Source: an uncultured Lachnospiraceae bacterium (GTDB lineage: Bacteria > Bacillota_A > Clostridia > Lachnospirales > Lachnospiraceae). From it: 14,256 nucleotides of DNA. The position numbers and the translations under genes are program-made. Location of the stretch: contig CAJUGZ010000087.1 of NCBI GenBank assembly GCA_910585855.1, positions 1 to 14,256 of the forward strand, given 5' to 3'. The number at the start of each line of letters is the position of its first letter. Position 1 is the stretch's first letter. Positions 5,731 to 14,235 of this stretch are shown one piece after another. Below the pieces are notes generated by a model. It saw only the letters and a list, made by a program, of their open reading frames with translations, did not search any database and had not been told where the DNA came from.

Positions 5731-7107
5731 ATGGATACGAAATCGAAGAAAGAGGTTTTGTTAAGTATTACGATGTTAATTAGTAATCGACCAGATACAT
5801 TAGAAAAGTGCTTAAATTCACTAAAACCGTTGTTGGATGGAATTTCTTCTGAATTAATTTTGGTGGATACGGCAGGAGATAGTCGTTGTTTGAAGATTGC
5901 ACAACGCTATACCAGCCATATTATTCCTTTTTCTTGGTGTAATGATTTTGCAGCTGCACGGAATGTTGGCTTAGAAAAAGCAAATGGATTTTGGATTATG
6001 TATATTGATGATGATGAGTGGTTTGAGGATATCTCGGAGGTGATTCGTTTTTTTAAAGAAGGAACGTATCAACAATATGCCAGTGCTGCTTATCTTACTA
6101 GAAATTATGCGAATCGAAAAGGAACATCGTATTCGGATCGCACGGCGAATCGATTGTGTCGGCTAGAGAAACAGACTCAGTTTAAAGGACGGATTCATGA
6201 ACAATTATATCCCATGTATGAACCTTGTTATTATATGAAGGCTTATGTGCATCATTATGGTTATGCCTTTGAAAGTGAAGAGGATAAAATTCGTCATGCT
6301 TGGAGAAATATTAATTTATTATTAGAAGCCAGACGGGTAGAAAAAGATAATTGGATGGCAGGAGCACATTTAGTACAGGAGTATTATGTGGCAAAGGAAT
6401 ATTTTTCTTTAATTGAGATTGCAAGAGAACTGCGGTTTCATAAAAATGCTTATGATGCAGGCAGAAACGATTTTACCGCTTATGTTTCGGTGATGGAAGT
6501 GCGTTCTTATATGAATTTAAAACGTTATGAAGTGGCATATCAAGTAGGAAAAGAATTGCTGGCAGAACCAAGAGCACTGCTGATTGTTCATCTTTGTATT
6601 GCGAATTTAATGCCGGAGATTTGTTTAAAATATACCAATGAAAAGGAAGCGTTTTCTTATTGTCAGATGTTTTGGGAACTTTATAAAAAGTGGCAGGAAA
6701 ATGAGGAGAAAAATAGTGCAAGAGATGGGTTTAGTCTTCGGGGAATCTATTTAACGGAAGAACGATTTGGAAAAATTCATATGGCAGAGCTTCATGCTTT
6801 TGTTCGGGAGCAGAATTGGAAAGAAGCGGCGGATTCGTTTCGAAAAATTGTATGGAAAAAAATTGAAAGTACAATGGGAAATACATTTGAAGATACCGTT
6901 TTGTTAATTGCACATACGGATTATGAGGAAATCTATACTGAGGCGATGAAGGTTCTGTTAAGAGGAGAAGGCTCAAAAGAATATCTGACACAGCAGATTC
7001 AGCGGTTAGAAGGAGAAGCAAAAGAAAAAGTATTGTATTTCACGGATATCGTCGAAGGAGAGTATTATTTTACAGTATCAACTGCATTATGCTATGTTGT
7101 TGTATGA
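5731..7107 (+). CDS. Family 2 glycosyltransferase, N-terminal part (likely flagellin glycosyltransferase)
   Basis: A 458-residue protein with an N-terminal GT-A fold: SITMLISNRPDTLEKCLNS (12-30), LILVDTAGD (42-50), the acceptor-loop motif FSWCNDFAAARNVGL (67-81) and the metal-binding IDDDEW (92-97). A helical, TPR-like region follows, with no signal peptide. It would transfer a sugar from a nucleotide donor to protein in the cytoplasm. Being the first gene after fliC, flagellin is the likely acceptor, as for related Clostridia enzymes. AAAGGAG (5714-5720) precedes ATG 5731. The final residues (STALCYVVV) look like out-of-frame sequence, and the expected helical continuation is in the next frame, so the gene is probably frameshifted near 7090-7107. 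Confidence 0.8.
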   Translation: MDTKSKKEVLLSITMLISNRPDTLEKCLNSLKPLLDGISSELILVDTAGDSRCLKIAQRYTSHIIPFSWCNDFAAARNVGLEKANGFWIMYIDDDEWFEDISEVIRFFKEGTYQQYASAAYLTRNYANRKGTSYSDRTANRLCRLEKQTQFKGRIHEQLYPMYEPCYYMKAYVHHYGYAFESEEDKIRHAWRNINLLLEARRVEKDNWMAGAHLVQEYYVAKEYFSLIEIARELRFHKNAYDAGRNDFTAYVSVMEVRSYMNLKRYEVAYQVGKELLAEPRALLIVHLCIANLMPEICLKYTNEKEAFSYCQMFWELYKKWQENEEKNSARDGFSLRGIYLTEERFGKIHMAELHAFVREQNWKEAADSFRKIVWKKIESTMGNTFEDTVLLIAHTDYEEIYTEAMKVLLRGEGSKEYLTQQIQRLEGEAKEKVLYFTDIVEGEYYFTVSTALCYVVV

Positions 7108-7711
7108 TAAACCAAGAACCAGGCAGCTTTTACAGGAATGGAAGGAGCAGAATTATTCCTTTTTTTTGCTGGATTATGAGTATTGGAAAGGGTTAAATAG
7201 GCTGCAGATTGATTTATCGGATTGGTTGTGTGATGTTCGAATTGAGGAGTGGATTTCTTTAACAGAAGCAGTATTTGAACGGATGTCGGAGAAAGAGTGT
7301 GAAGATATCTATCAAGTCTTGTTAAGGGGGTTGGAGAAGACCGATCTTCGTTTTTTCTATTTGATAGCATTACGTTTGGAAAAACAGTTGCTTGCACGAA
7401 ATATGAAATTAGAAAATTTAGACTACTTGGATGGAAAAGAAATTTGGGATAAATTATATCGGATTGCCAGTTTATGGGTTAGTTGTGCCGCTATGCTTTA
7501 TCAGAAACAGGTATTTCAAGGAGATTTACAGACGGCACTTCCCGCCAGATATCAGTTTGCTTGGTTAATTTTTCAAGCAAATACTGTGAAAACCGATCGT
7601 TATAGTTTTGTGAAGAAACTTGCAGAAGCAGCAAAGGTCTATCTTAAAATGGGAGAGGTATGTAAGTATTTGATGCGGTGCTGTAAAGAGGAAGAAAAGA
7701 GAAGCGATTGA
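7094..7711 (+). CDS. C-terminal helical part of the split glycosyltransferase
   Basis: A 205-residue frame overlapping the end of the glycosyltransferase by 14 nt in a different frame. It has no catalytic motif and is all-helical, with a C-terminal segment (ARYQFAWLIFQ, then AAKVYLKMGEVCKYLMRCC) of the type that closes TPR-like tails of long flagellin-linked GT2 proteins. No Shine-Dalgarno precedes ATG 7094 at a useful distance. The simplest explanation is that this and the upstream frame were one protein of about 660 residues, disrupted by a 1-nt insertion (or 2-nt loss) near the repeated TGT/TTG bases at about 7094-7103. Translational coupling of two real subunits, or a sequencing error, are alternatives. 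Confidence 0.6.
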   Translation: MLLYDKPRTRQLLQEWKEQNYSFFLLDYEYWKGLNRLQIDLSDWLCDVRIEEWISLTEAVFERMSEKECEDIYQVLLRGLEKTDLRFFYLIALRLEKQLLARNMKLENLDYLDGKEIWDKLYRIASLWVSCAAMLYQKQVFQGDLQTALPARYQFAWLIFQANTVKTDRYSFVKKLAEAAKVYLKMGEVCKYLMRCCKEEEKRSD

Positions 7712-7746
7712 GATAAGAAAGGAAGGAAATAGTAAAGAGGTAGAAG

Positions 7747-9099
7747 ATGAGAAAGGCACAGAAAAAACAGGCAGAAAATTTTGCAGAATTGCTAGGTCAG
7801 GCACAAGAAGAAATAGAAAAGGCGATAGAGAGAAACCATTTTGCATTAGCAATACAGTTATTAGAACAATGTCAAGAAGGGGCAATCGAACTTGGAAACG
7901 TTATTGCTGCATCTGAGGGAGAAAATTTTTATACGATTTCATTATTGCAGGAGTATTGTGAGGAAATATACCAGATTTATCAGAATGTGATTCAAACGCC
8001 ATTTGTGCAAAAAAATCAAATGTATCAGAAACTCTGTCAATTACAGAAGCAGATTGAAAATAGTATAAAAAAGGATATAAAAGTTCATTTAGAAGTTGTA
8101 TTTCTTCCATATAAAGCGTCGATGTGGGATTCATTAGAAAGTGTATGGAAAGCAGCGGATGCCGATTCAAATTGTGACGCTTATGTGATTCCTATTCCTT
8201 ATTATGATAAAAATTTTGATGGTTCGTTTGGGAGGTATCATTATGAAGGGGATCAGATGCCAAGCGATATTCCCATTACTTATTATAAAGATTATGATAT
8301 GGAAAAACGAAGACCAGATATAATATTTATTCATAATCCATATGATAATTGTAATCTTGTGACAAGTGTACATCCACTTTTTTATTCTGAAAATTTAAAA
8401 AAATATACGGAAAAATTAGTTTATATTCCATATTTTGTATTAGGAGAGCCAAGTTTAGGCAGTAAAATTGAGATAGAAAAAATAGAGCATTTTATAACGT
8501 TGCCAGCAGTAATTTATTCAGATCAAGTGATTGTTCAATCAGAAGCGATGCGTCAGGTATATATAGAGAGAATAGGTGATTTTATATCTGACAATAGATA
8601 TACAAGAAAATATTGGGAAGGAAGAATACAAGGTTTGGGTTCACCGAAGTTTGATAAAATAATAAATAAAACAGAAGAACAAATAGTACCAGAAGAATGG
8701 AAGAGAGTGATAAAAAAAAGGGATGGAAGTTTAAAGAAAATAGTATTTTATAATACAAGTATTAATGCTTTGCTAAAGTATAATGAACAAATATTAAAAA
8801 AAATGCAAAATGTGTTTAAGGTATTTAGGGAGCAATCAGATGAAATAGTATTATTGTGGAGACCACATCCATTAATAGAAGCAACTATTTTATCTATGCG
8901 CCCTCAGCTTTGGAAACAATATAAGGAAATTCTAGAGAACTATAAAGAAGATGGCTGGGGAATATATGATGATACAGCCGAATTAGACAGAGCAATTAAA
9001 ATATCAGATTTTTATTTTGGTGATTCTAGTAGTGTTATACAGTTATGTAAATCAATAGGGATTCCTGTTATGCTGCAAAATGTGGAGATATTGATATGA
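7747..9099 (+). CDS. CDP-glycerol glycerophosphotransferase-like protein (TagB/TagF-type GT-B)
   Basis: A 450-residue protein. Residues 1-110 form a helical N-terminal extension, and the rest resembles the GT-B fold of CDP-glycerol:glycerophosphate glycerophosphotransferases: VVFLPYKASMWDSLESVW (117-134), DAYVIPIPYYDKN (144-156), IIFIHNPYDN, the conserved LWRPHP (370-375) and FGDSSSVIQL near residue 430, both typical of the nucleotide-binding domain. Such proteins recur beside flagellin glycosyltransferases in Lachnospiraceae, so a role in building or extending a flagellin glycan with a polyol-phosphate group is a reasonable inference; teichoic-acid synthesis is less likely here. AAAGAGG (7734-7740) precedes the ATG. 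Its stop overlaps the next start (ATGA at 9096). From about 8.0 kb codon use becomes markedly more A/T-rich. Confidence 0.75.
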   Translation: MRKAQKKQAENFAELLGQAQEEIEKAIERNHFALAIQLLEQCQEGAIELGNVIAASEGENFYTISLLQEYCEEIYQIYQNVIQTPFVQKNQMYQKLCQLQKQIENSIKKDIKVHLEVVFLPYKASMWDSLESVWKAADADSNCDAYVIPIPYYDKNFDGSFGRYHYEGDQMPSDIPITYYKDYDMEKRRPDIIFIHNPYDNCNLVTSVHPLFYSENLKKYTEKLVYIPYFVLGEPSLGSKIEIEKIEHFITLPAVIYSDQVIVQSEAMRQVYIERIGDFISDNRYTRKYWEGRIQGLGSPKFDKIINKTEEQIVPEEWKRVIKKRDGSLKKIVFYNTSINALLKYNEQILKKMQNVFKVFREQSDEIVLLWRPHPLIEATILSMRPQLWKQYKEILENYKEDGWGIYDDTAELDRAIKISDFYFGDSSSVIQLCKSIGIPVMLQNVEILI

Positions 9100-10343
9100 A
9101 AAGTGATTTTTTTTGTGCAAGTGAGTTTATCATTATTGGTAATTCGATATGGTTTGTTCCGTTAGGTTATCGTTATCTTTGCTGTTATGATATAGAACAG
9201 AAAAAAATGTTAAAACAATTTTTAATTCCTAATAATGAAAGACAAGTGAGTTTATATGAAAGTGTAGTTTTTGTTGAAAATAAATTATTTTTTATTCCTT
9301 ATGCTGCAGATTATTTTCTGATATTTGATTTTGCAAGAATGGAATTTGAAATGATTTCTATAGAAGCATATAAAACACGTGGTATAGGATTTTATGCGAA
9401 TTGTATTTATAAAGAGTTTATTTATTTTTTTCCAAGAAGCAGAGAAAGATTTGCACATAATAATTGTATAATTGGAAGGATTAATTTAAAGACATATGAA
9501 ATTGTATATCAAGATTTACAGGAATTATGTCAAAATAAGCCTGATACAGAATTATTACAAATATTGTTTCGTAAAGAATTATTTTTAGATGGAAATACTG
9601 TCTATTTGCTGTATAAAGAGGGAGGAGTACTACAGATAAAATTATCCGAAGAGGAAAATATTATTGAAGAAGTAAAATTATTGGGAGGACAGTATTTTTT
9701 CACTTCCGTTTGCAGTATAGATTTAAGAAAAATTTATTTTACCGATAATAGAGGGAAAATTCAGTATTATGATAAAGATACCTATCAACTGAAAAATTTA
9801 GACTATCATATAGATAATTTTGTTCCAATTAAGGATAAATATTGGTATTCAGAATGTTTTAGTTATAGTGTTCAGTACTATACCTATATATATTTATTTC
9901 CATCAGAAGCAAATATGGTATTGCAGGTGGATATTGATAATATGACAGTAGAAGAAGCATTTTTTAGTAAGCGAATATGTGCAGATAAGGAAAATTTTGA
10001 ATATAGTTTTGGACAATTTTCGAAACCATATATAAAAATGGATAATTTATTTGTTTGGAATATCTGGAGTGGATATTTTTATTGTATCGATCTTTTTTCA
10101 AAAGAAATAAAGGAAATTAAAATAGATGCTTTTATGAAAGAAGAAGAATTATTTTATAGTTGCAGTGATTGGTATGCTGAAAATGAAGTGATAAAGGAAA
10201 CTTCATTGCTATATAGTAATTTAGAAAGTGTATTATGGTATCTTAAGACAAGTAAAGAGAGTGTACAACATAAGAAAAGTATAGATAGTATAACAGGCGG
10301 AATGGTAGGGGAAAATATATGGAGCAAAATGAAAGAAGAATGA
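9096..10343 (+). CDS. Unknown protein, beta-rich, propeller-like
   Basis: A 415-residue protein I do not recognise. It has no signal peptide or membrane segment, and many short alternating hydrophobic/aromatic strands separated by turns (for example NSIWFVPLGYRYLCCYD, NKLFFIPYAADYFLIFD, GNTVYLLYKEGGVLQIK, NLFVWNIWSGYFYCIDL). These recur at intervals of about 40-50 residues, as in beta-propeller repeats, so a binding or scaffold role is possible. The start overlaps the previous stop by 4 nt (ATGA), with GGAGAT (9084-9089) upstream, and its own stop overlaps ATG 10340 in the same way. It is therefore translationally coupled inside the glycan locus. Function unknown. Confidence 0.7.
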   Translation: MKSDFFCASEFIIIGNSIWFVPLGYRYLCCYDIEQKKMLKQFLIPNNERQVSLYESVVFVENKLFFIPYAADYFLIFDFARMEFEMISIEAYKTRGIGFYANCIYKEFIYFFPRSRERFAHNNCIIGRINLKTYEIVYQDLQELCQNKPDTELLQILFRKELFLDGNTVYLLYKEGGVLQIKLSEEENIIEEVKLLGGQYFFTSVCSIDLRKIYFTDNRGKIQYYDKDTYQLKNLDYHIDNFVPIKDKYWYSECFSYSVQYYTYIYLFPSEANMVLQVDIDNMTVEEAFFSKRICADKENFEYSFGQFSKPYIKMDNLFVWNIWSGYFYCIDLFSKEIKEIKIDAFMKEEELFYSCSDWYAENEVIKETSLLYSNLESVLWYLKTSKESVQHKKSIDSITGGMVGENIWSKMKEE

Positions 10344-11487
10344 AAGATATTGCTGTATATGGAGTAGGTGAATGTGGAAGATATATATGGAAAAGTATAT
10401 CAAATTGTAAAGAATCTCAGTATCGAATCGTTTTATGGATTGATAATTATAGAGAAGGTTCGGTTGAAGATATTCCTATTATTACTGAGAAAGAATTTCT
10501 TAGAAAACCTTTGGCAGAACAAGTAATTATTGCAGTAACAGATAGATTTTTAGCACAAGATTTAGCAATATCTTTATTGAATTCGGGATATGAAGAGGTA
10601 TTTTTTGTTCATTCTGATTGTGTGATTTCTGAACTTCCGATTATAAAAAGTAATGGGGAATGGAGTACATTGATATGGAAGTGGAGTGAAAAGAAGCCGG
10701 ATTTGTCTTATTGTGAGTATCAAATAGCAGATCATTGCAATTTAAAGTGTAAAGCCTGTGCTCATTATTCAAATGCAATAACAGAAGCTGTTTTTGCAGA
10801 CAGTGGTATTTTTAGAAATGATTTAGAGAAATTAAGTTTGAAATTTGCTAATATAGAGAAATTCAGACTTATGGGAGGGAAGCCTTTATTAAATTCAGAA
10901 CTTCCAATATTTATAAAATTAGTGAGGAAATATTTTCCGATGTCGGATATAAGAATTGTAACAAATGGATTGCTGATAGGGGGGAAAATTCGAAAAGTTT
11001 TATTGAAACAATTCAGGAGTATAACGTGGTGATGGATATTTCTCAATATCCCCCAACTAGAGCTATAATTGAAAAAATAGTAAAATTTATGGAAGAAAAT
11101 AAAATAAAGTATCAAATTGAACCGCCGGCAAAAAAATTTTTTGTTCGTCTTTCTGATGGAAAGGAGAATCCATCAGAAGTATTTTATAATTATTGTTTGA
11201 GTAAAGAATGTAAGTTTTTGCGAAATGGGAAATTATTTATATGTCCGCATATTTCTATGACATATGAAATGAGAGAAATTTTAGGTTTGGATATTTTATA
11301 TAAGGAATTTTTAGATTGTTCGATAGACTTAAATTCCAAATTAGATGGTTGGAAAATACTGTAAAGATTTTCAAAACCATTTTCTATGTGCAGATTTTGT
11401 ACGAAAAATGTAAAATGGATTGATTGGAAGTGTGGAGAAAAATATAAAAGAGAAGACTGGATTGCCAAGGAGGACAAAATGAATTGA
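10340..11487 (+). pseudogene. Decayed radical SAM enzyme with Rossmann-like N-terminus
   Basis: Reading through two lesions restores a radical SAM protein of about 380 residues, paralogous to the next gene. The N-terminal part has a Rossmann-like AVYGVGECGRYIW start. The [4Fe-4S] motif DHCNLKCKACAH (CxxxCxxC, first Cys codon 10736-10738) survives. The SAM-binding GGEP motif reads GGKP (AAG at 10880-10882). A -1 frameshift falls at a six-G tract (10979-10984), after which frame 1 continues with NSKSFIETIQEYNVVMDIS. An in-frame TAA (11362-11364) then precedes a conserved tail with a CRFC pair, ending at TGA 11485-11487. ATG 10340 is preferred over 10319 because it forms an ATGA overlap with the previous stop. 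Three independent defects argue for loss of function rather than simple phase variation. Confidence 0.8.
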
Positions 11488-12605
11488 AACAAATAGATAC
11501 AATTATTATATTTGGATGTACTAATCTTGGATTAGAATTACTGCATATATTGAACCTGTTGGAAGGGAATAAGGAAATATGTTTTTATGATAATGATACA
11601 GAAAAGCAAGGAAAAGTTTGGAATGGTAGTATTGTTTATACTAAAGATCAGCTTTATCAATCGGTTCATACTTCATTATTTGTTTTAGCGAGTATTAATT
11701 TTTTTGAGGAGATGAAAAATCAGTTATTTTTATTGGGAGTAGAAGAAGACAGAATTTTATATCCTTCTAAAATATTAAATAAGCAAAGAGAAATAGATAG
11801 AGAAGTTATTAAAAAAAGAAATCCAAAAAAAACATTAAATTTTCTTGTAGATTTAGCAGAGCATTGCAATTTAAATTGCCAAAATTGTGATCATTTTTCT
11901 CCATTAGCAAAAGAACATTATACAGATAAAAAGATATTTGAAAAGGATATGAAACGAATAAGTGAATTATTGGAAAATAAAATTTCACATGTGGATTTAG
12001 AAGGAGGAGAGCCTCTTTTGAATCCAGATATTGTGCAATATATTAGGATTGTACATAAATATTTGCCAAATACACAAATTCAAATTTTTACAAATGGAAT
12101 TTTATTAGAGAAGATGAAACAAGAATTTTGGGAAATATGTAATAGTTGTCGGGTGATTTTAGAAGTAACAAAATATCCGATTGACTTTGATTATAATAGG
12201 ACAAAAGAATTGGCAGAAAAGAATGGTGTATTATTTCGATTTTTCAGCGGAGATGTTGTGGTAAAAACTTCTATGCATAAACCATTGGATTTAAAAGGAA
12301 AACAGGATAAATATAAAAGTTTTCAGGCTTGTTATATGGCAAACGGAGATTGTGCAATGCTGAAAAATGGAAAATTATATGGTTGTACTTTATTACCTAA
12401 TTTAGAAACTTTTAATAAATACTATAACCAAGATTTGAAGGTAACAGATAAAGATTATATTGATTTGTATATGGATATTACAGCAGATGATATATTTGAT
12501 TTTTTATGTAATCCTATGCCCGGTTGCAGATACTGTAAAGTAGGGGAATGGACATATAATCATAAATGGCAGATTAGTCAAAGAAAGATAGAGGAATGGA
12601 CATAG
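11484..12605 (+). CDS. Radical SAM protein with N-terminal Rossmann-like domain
   Basis: A 373-residue enzyme with two parts. Residues 1-100 form a Rossmann-like domain (IIIFGCTNLGLELLHIL, then ICFYDND), similar to the N-terminal regulatory or nucleotide-sugar-binding modules of glycan-modifying enzymes. Residues 115-373 form a radical SAM domain with CxxxCxxC at C128, C132 and C135 (EHCNLNCQNCDH), an intact GGEP (174-177) and IFTNGILL. Further Cys residues (283, 290, 301, 342, 348, 351) resemble a SPASM-type auxiliary cluster region. The start is TTG 11484 with AAGGAGG (11467-11473) upstream, overlapping the stop of the decayed paralogue. In this setting it may modify a flagellin sugar or its carrier; SPASM-like proteins can also modify peptides. 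The substrate is unknown. Confidence 0.8.
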   Translation: MKQIDTIIIFGCTNLGLELLHILNLLEGNKEICFYDNDTEKQGKVWNGSIVYTKDQLYQSVHTSLFVLASINFFEEMKNQLFLLGVEEDRILYPSKILNKQREIDREVIKKRNPKKTLNFLVDLAEHCNLNCQNCDHFSPLAKEHYTDKKIFEKDMKRISELLENKISHVDLEGGEPLLNPDIVQYIRIVHKYLPNTQIQIFTNGILLEKMKQEFWEICNSCRVILEVTKYPIDFDYNRTKELAEKNGVLFRFFSGDVVVKTSMHKPLDLKGKQDKYKSFQACYMANGDCAMLKNGKLYGCTLLPNLETFNKYYNQDLKVTDKDYIDLYMDITADDIFDFLCNPMPGCRYCKVGEWTYNHKWQISQRKIEEWT

Positions 12606-12641
12606 AGAGGTTACAATTTTCTTTGATAGAAGAGGCATAAT

Positions 12642-13109
12642 ATGAATGTATTAATATTTAAAACTACCAATGAAAAAAGATTAGAGGAAATTTTAAAATG
12701 GTTAAATAAAAAAGAAAATCAGATTTTTCTAGTACTTCCGCATAAAGGAGCAGAACAATATAAAAGACAATATAAAGCACCTATATTGATAGAAACAGAT
12801 ATGGAATATATGGATTACCATGCTTTAAAAAAAGAAAATCGGATTCCTAATCTTTGTTTTGATGAAGTATGGGTTCCATCTTCTTTTATAGATGATTTTT
12901 TTTCTTTTGGAGATATTTATGCAATACTTACAGAAATAAGATATAAGAAAATGATTTGGATAGGGTCGGACAATCACAAAATTATTATAAAGAATGATAT
13001 ACAATATAAAATAAAAAATAGAATTTACTATTTTTTTTCAAAAAAAATTTTTTTTATAGCGAAAGCAGGTTGTACTATTTATTCTGTAATAAAAGGATAT
13101 AGGTGGTAA
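12642..13109 (+). CDS. Small unknown protein of the glycan locus
   Basis: A 155-residue protein I do not recognise. It begins with a beta-strand/helix pattern (MNVLIFKTTNEKRLEEILKW), has IFLVLPHKG and DEVWVPSSFIDD segments that look like half of a GT-B-type Rossmann fold, and ends in a hydrophobic and basic stretch (about residues 125-150) that may touch the membrane. It could be a small or degraded glycosyltransferase-like protein. AGAAGAGG (12628-12635) precedes the ATG, and the stop lies 1 nt before the next start. Composition is very AT-rich. Confidence 0.6.
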   Translation: MNVLIFKTTNEKRLEEILKWLNKKENQIFLVLPHKGAEQYKRQYKAPILIETDMEYMDYHALKKENRIPNLCFDEVWVPSSFIDDFFSFGDIYAILTEIRYKKMIWIGSDNHKIIIKNDIQYKIKNRIYYFFSKKIFFIAKAGCTIYSVIKGYRW

Positions 13110-13110
13110 T

Positions 13111-14235
13111 ATGTGTGGAATTGCAGGAATTATTTATAAAAATGGGAAAAAGGTAGAAAAAAGTGTAATTACGGAGATGACAGAAGTGATGGTGTATCGT
13201 GGACCAGATGCAATGGGAAGTTTTCTAGATAATAATTTTGGAATGGGGCATCGGCGGCTTTCTATTGTTGATTTATCAGAAAAGGGTACACAACCAATGT
13301 TTAGTTATGATAGACGTTATGTAATTGCTTATAATGGAGAAATTTATAATTATTTAGTTATAAAGAAGGAACTTCAGAAATTAGGAGGGCATTTCCAAAA
13401 TAATACAGATACAGAAGTTATTTTAGAGGCTTATCGAATTTGGGGAATAGATTGTACAAAAAGATTCAATGGGATGTGGAGTTTTGCTTTATATGATATA
13501 GAAAAACGTTGTTTATTTTTGTCAAGAGATCGGTTTGGAGTAAAACCATTATATATCCTTGATCGAGAAGATGTGTTTGTATTTGCTTCTGAAATTAAAT
13601 GTATTACTGCTGTTTTTTCAGATGAAAAAGTAGTAGACGAAATAGCAGTGGCACGATATATGCATTTTATACAAGAGGATGCTGATGAACATACTTTTTA
13701 TAAAAATATTCAAAATTTTCCAAGAGCAACAAATATGAAATATTTGTTAAAGGATAATAGAAGGATAAACCAAGTGTATTGGAGAATAGATGTAAACAAA
13801 TTTAAAAAAAAGTGGAAAACGAAAAATCCTTATCGAACATTTCGGCGATTATTAGAAGATGCAGTTCGAATTCGTTTGCAGGCAGATGTACCTGTAGGTG
13901 CAAGTCTTTCCGGTGGATTAGATTCTAGTACGATAGTAAGTATTGCAAAAAAGAAATATCATACAACAATAAATACTTTTTCTTCTATTTATAAAGAGAA
14001 AGAATGTAATGAAAAGGAATTTATCGATTGTGTAAATATTGATACAGGTGCAAATGCACATTATATATATCCAGATAAATCAGAAAACATAATAGAAGAT
14101 TTGAAAAAATTGATTTATTATCATGATGGACCTTGTGAATCAGCAAGTCCATATAGTGGATATTGTGTGTATAGAGGAGTAGGAAATAAAGTAAAAGTAT
14201 TGTTGTTACAGTTCAGCCACCCCCCCTTACTGTAA
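13111..14235 (+). CDS. asnB: Asparagine synthase (glutamine-hydrolysing), truncated
   Basis: A class II glutamine amidotransferase/asparagine synthase. The N-terminal nucleophile C2 (MCGIAG), YRGPDA, GHRRLSIVDLS, AYNGEIYN (73-80) and NTDTEV (98-103) form the glutaminase domain; SGGLDSS (267-273) is the ATP-pyrophosphatase loop of the synthetase domain. Family members have about 600 residues, but this frame ends at 374. Homology stops after KVKVLL (residue 365), where DGQGADE should follow; instead come nine unrelated residues and a stop. The junction near 14206 suggests an inserted element or rearrangement. In a glycan locus such enzymes often amidate sugar acids rather than make free asparagine. 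AGGTGG (13101-13106) precedes the ATG. As it stands, the synthetase half is incomplete and probably inactive. Confidence 0.8.
   Translation: MCGIAGIIYKNGKKVEKSVITEMTEVMVYRGPDAMGSFLDNNFGMGHRRLSIVDLSEKGTQPMFSYDRRYVIAYNGEIYNYLVIKKELQKLGGHFQNNTDTEVILEAYRIWGIDCTKRFNGMWSFALYDIEKRCLFLSRDRFGVKPLYILDREDVFVFASEIKCITAVFSDEKVVDEIAVARYMHFIQEDADEHTFYKNIQNFPRATNMKYLLKDNRRINQVYWRIDVNKFKKKWKTKNPYRTFRRLLEDAVRIRLQADVPVGASLSGGLDSSTIVSIAKKKYHTTINTFSSIYKEKECNEKEFIDCVNIDTGANAHYIYPDKSENIIEDLKKLIYYHDGPCESASPYSGYCVYRGVGNKVKVLLLQFSHPPLL

Noticed and set aside
10979..10990. Programmed -1 ribosomal frameshift at GGGGGGAAAA in the radical SAM gene
   Set aside because: The codon phasing (GGG GGG AAA) does not form a canonical slippery heptamer, and the downstream nonsense codon would still stop translation.
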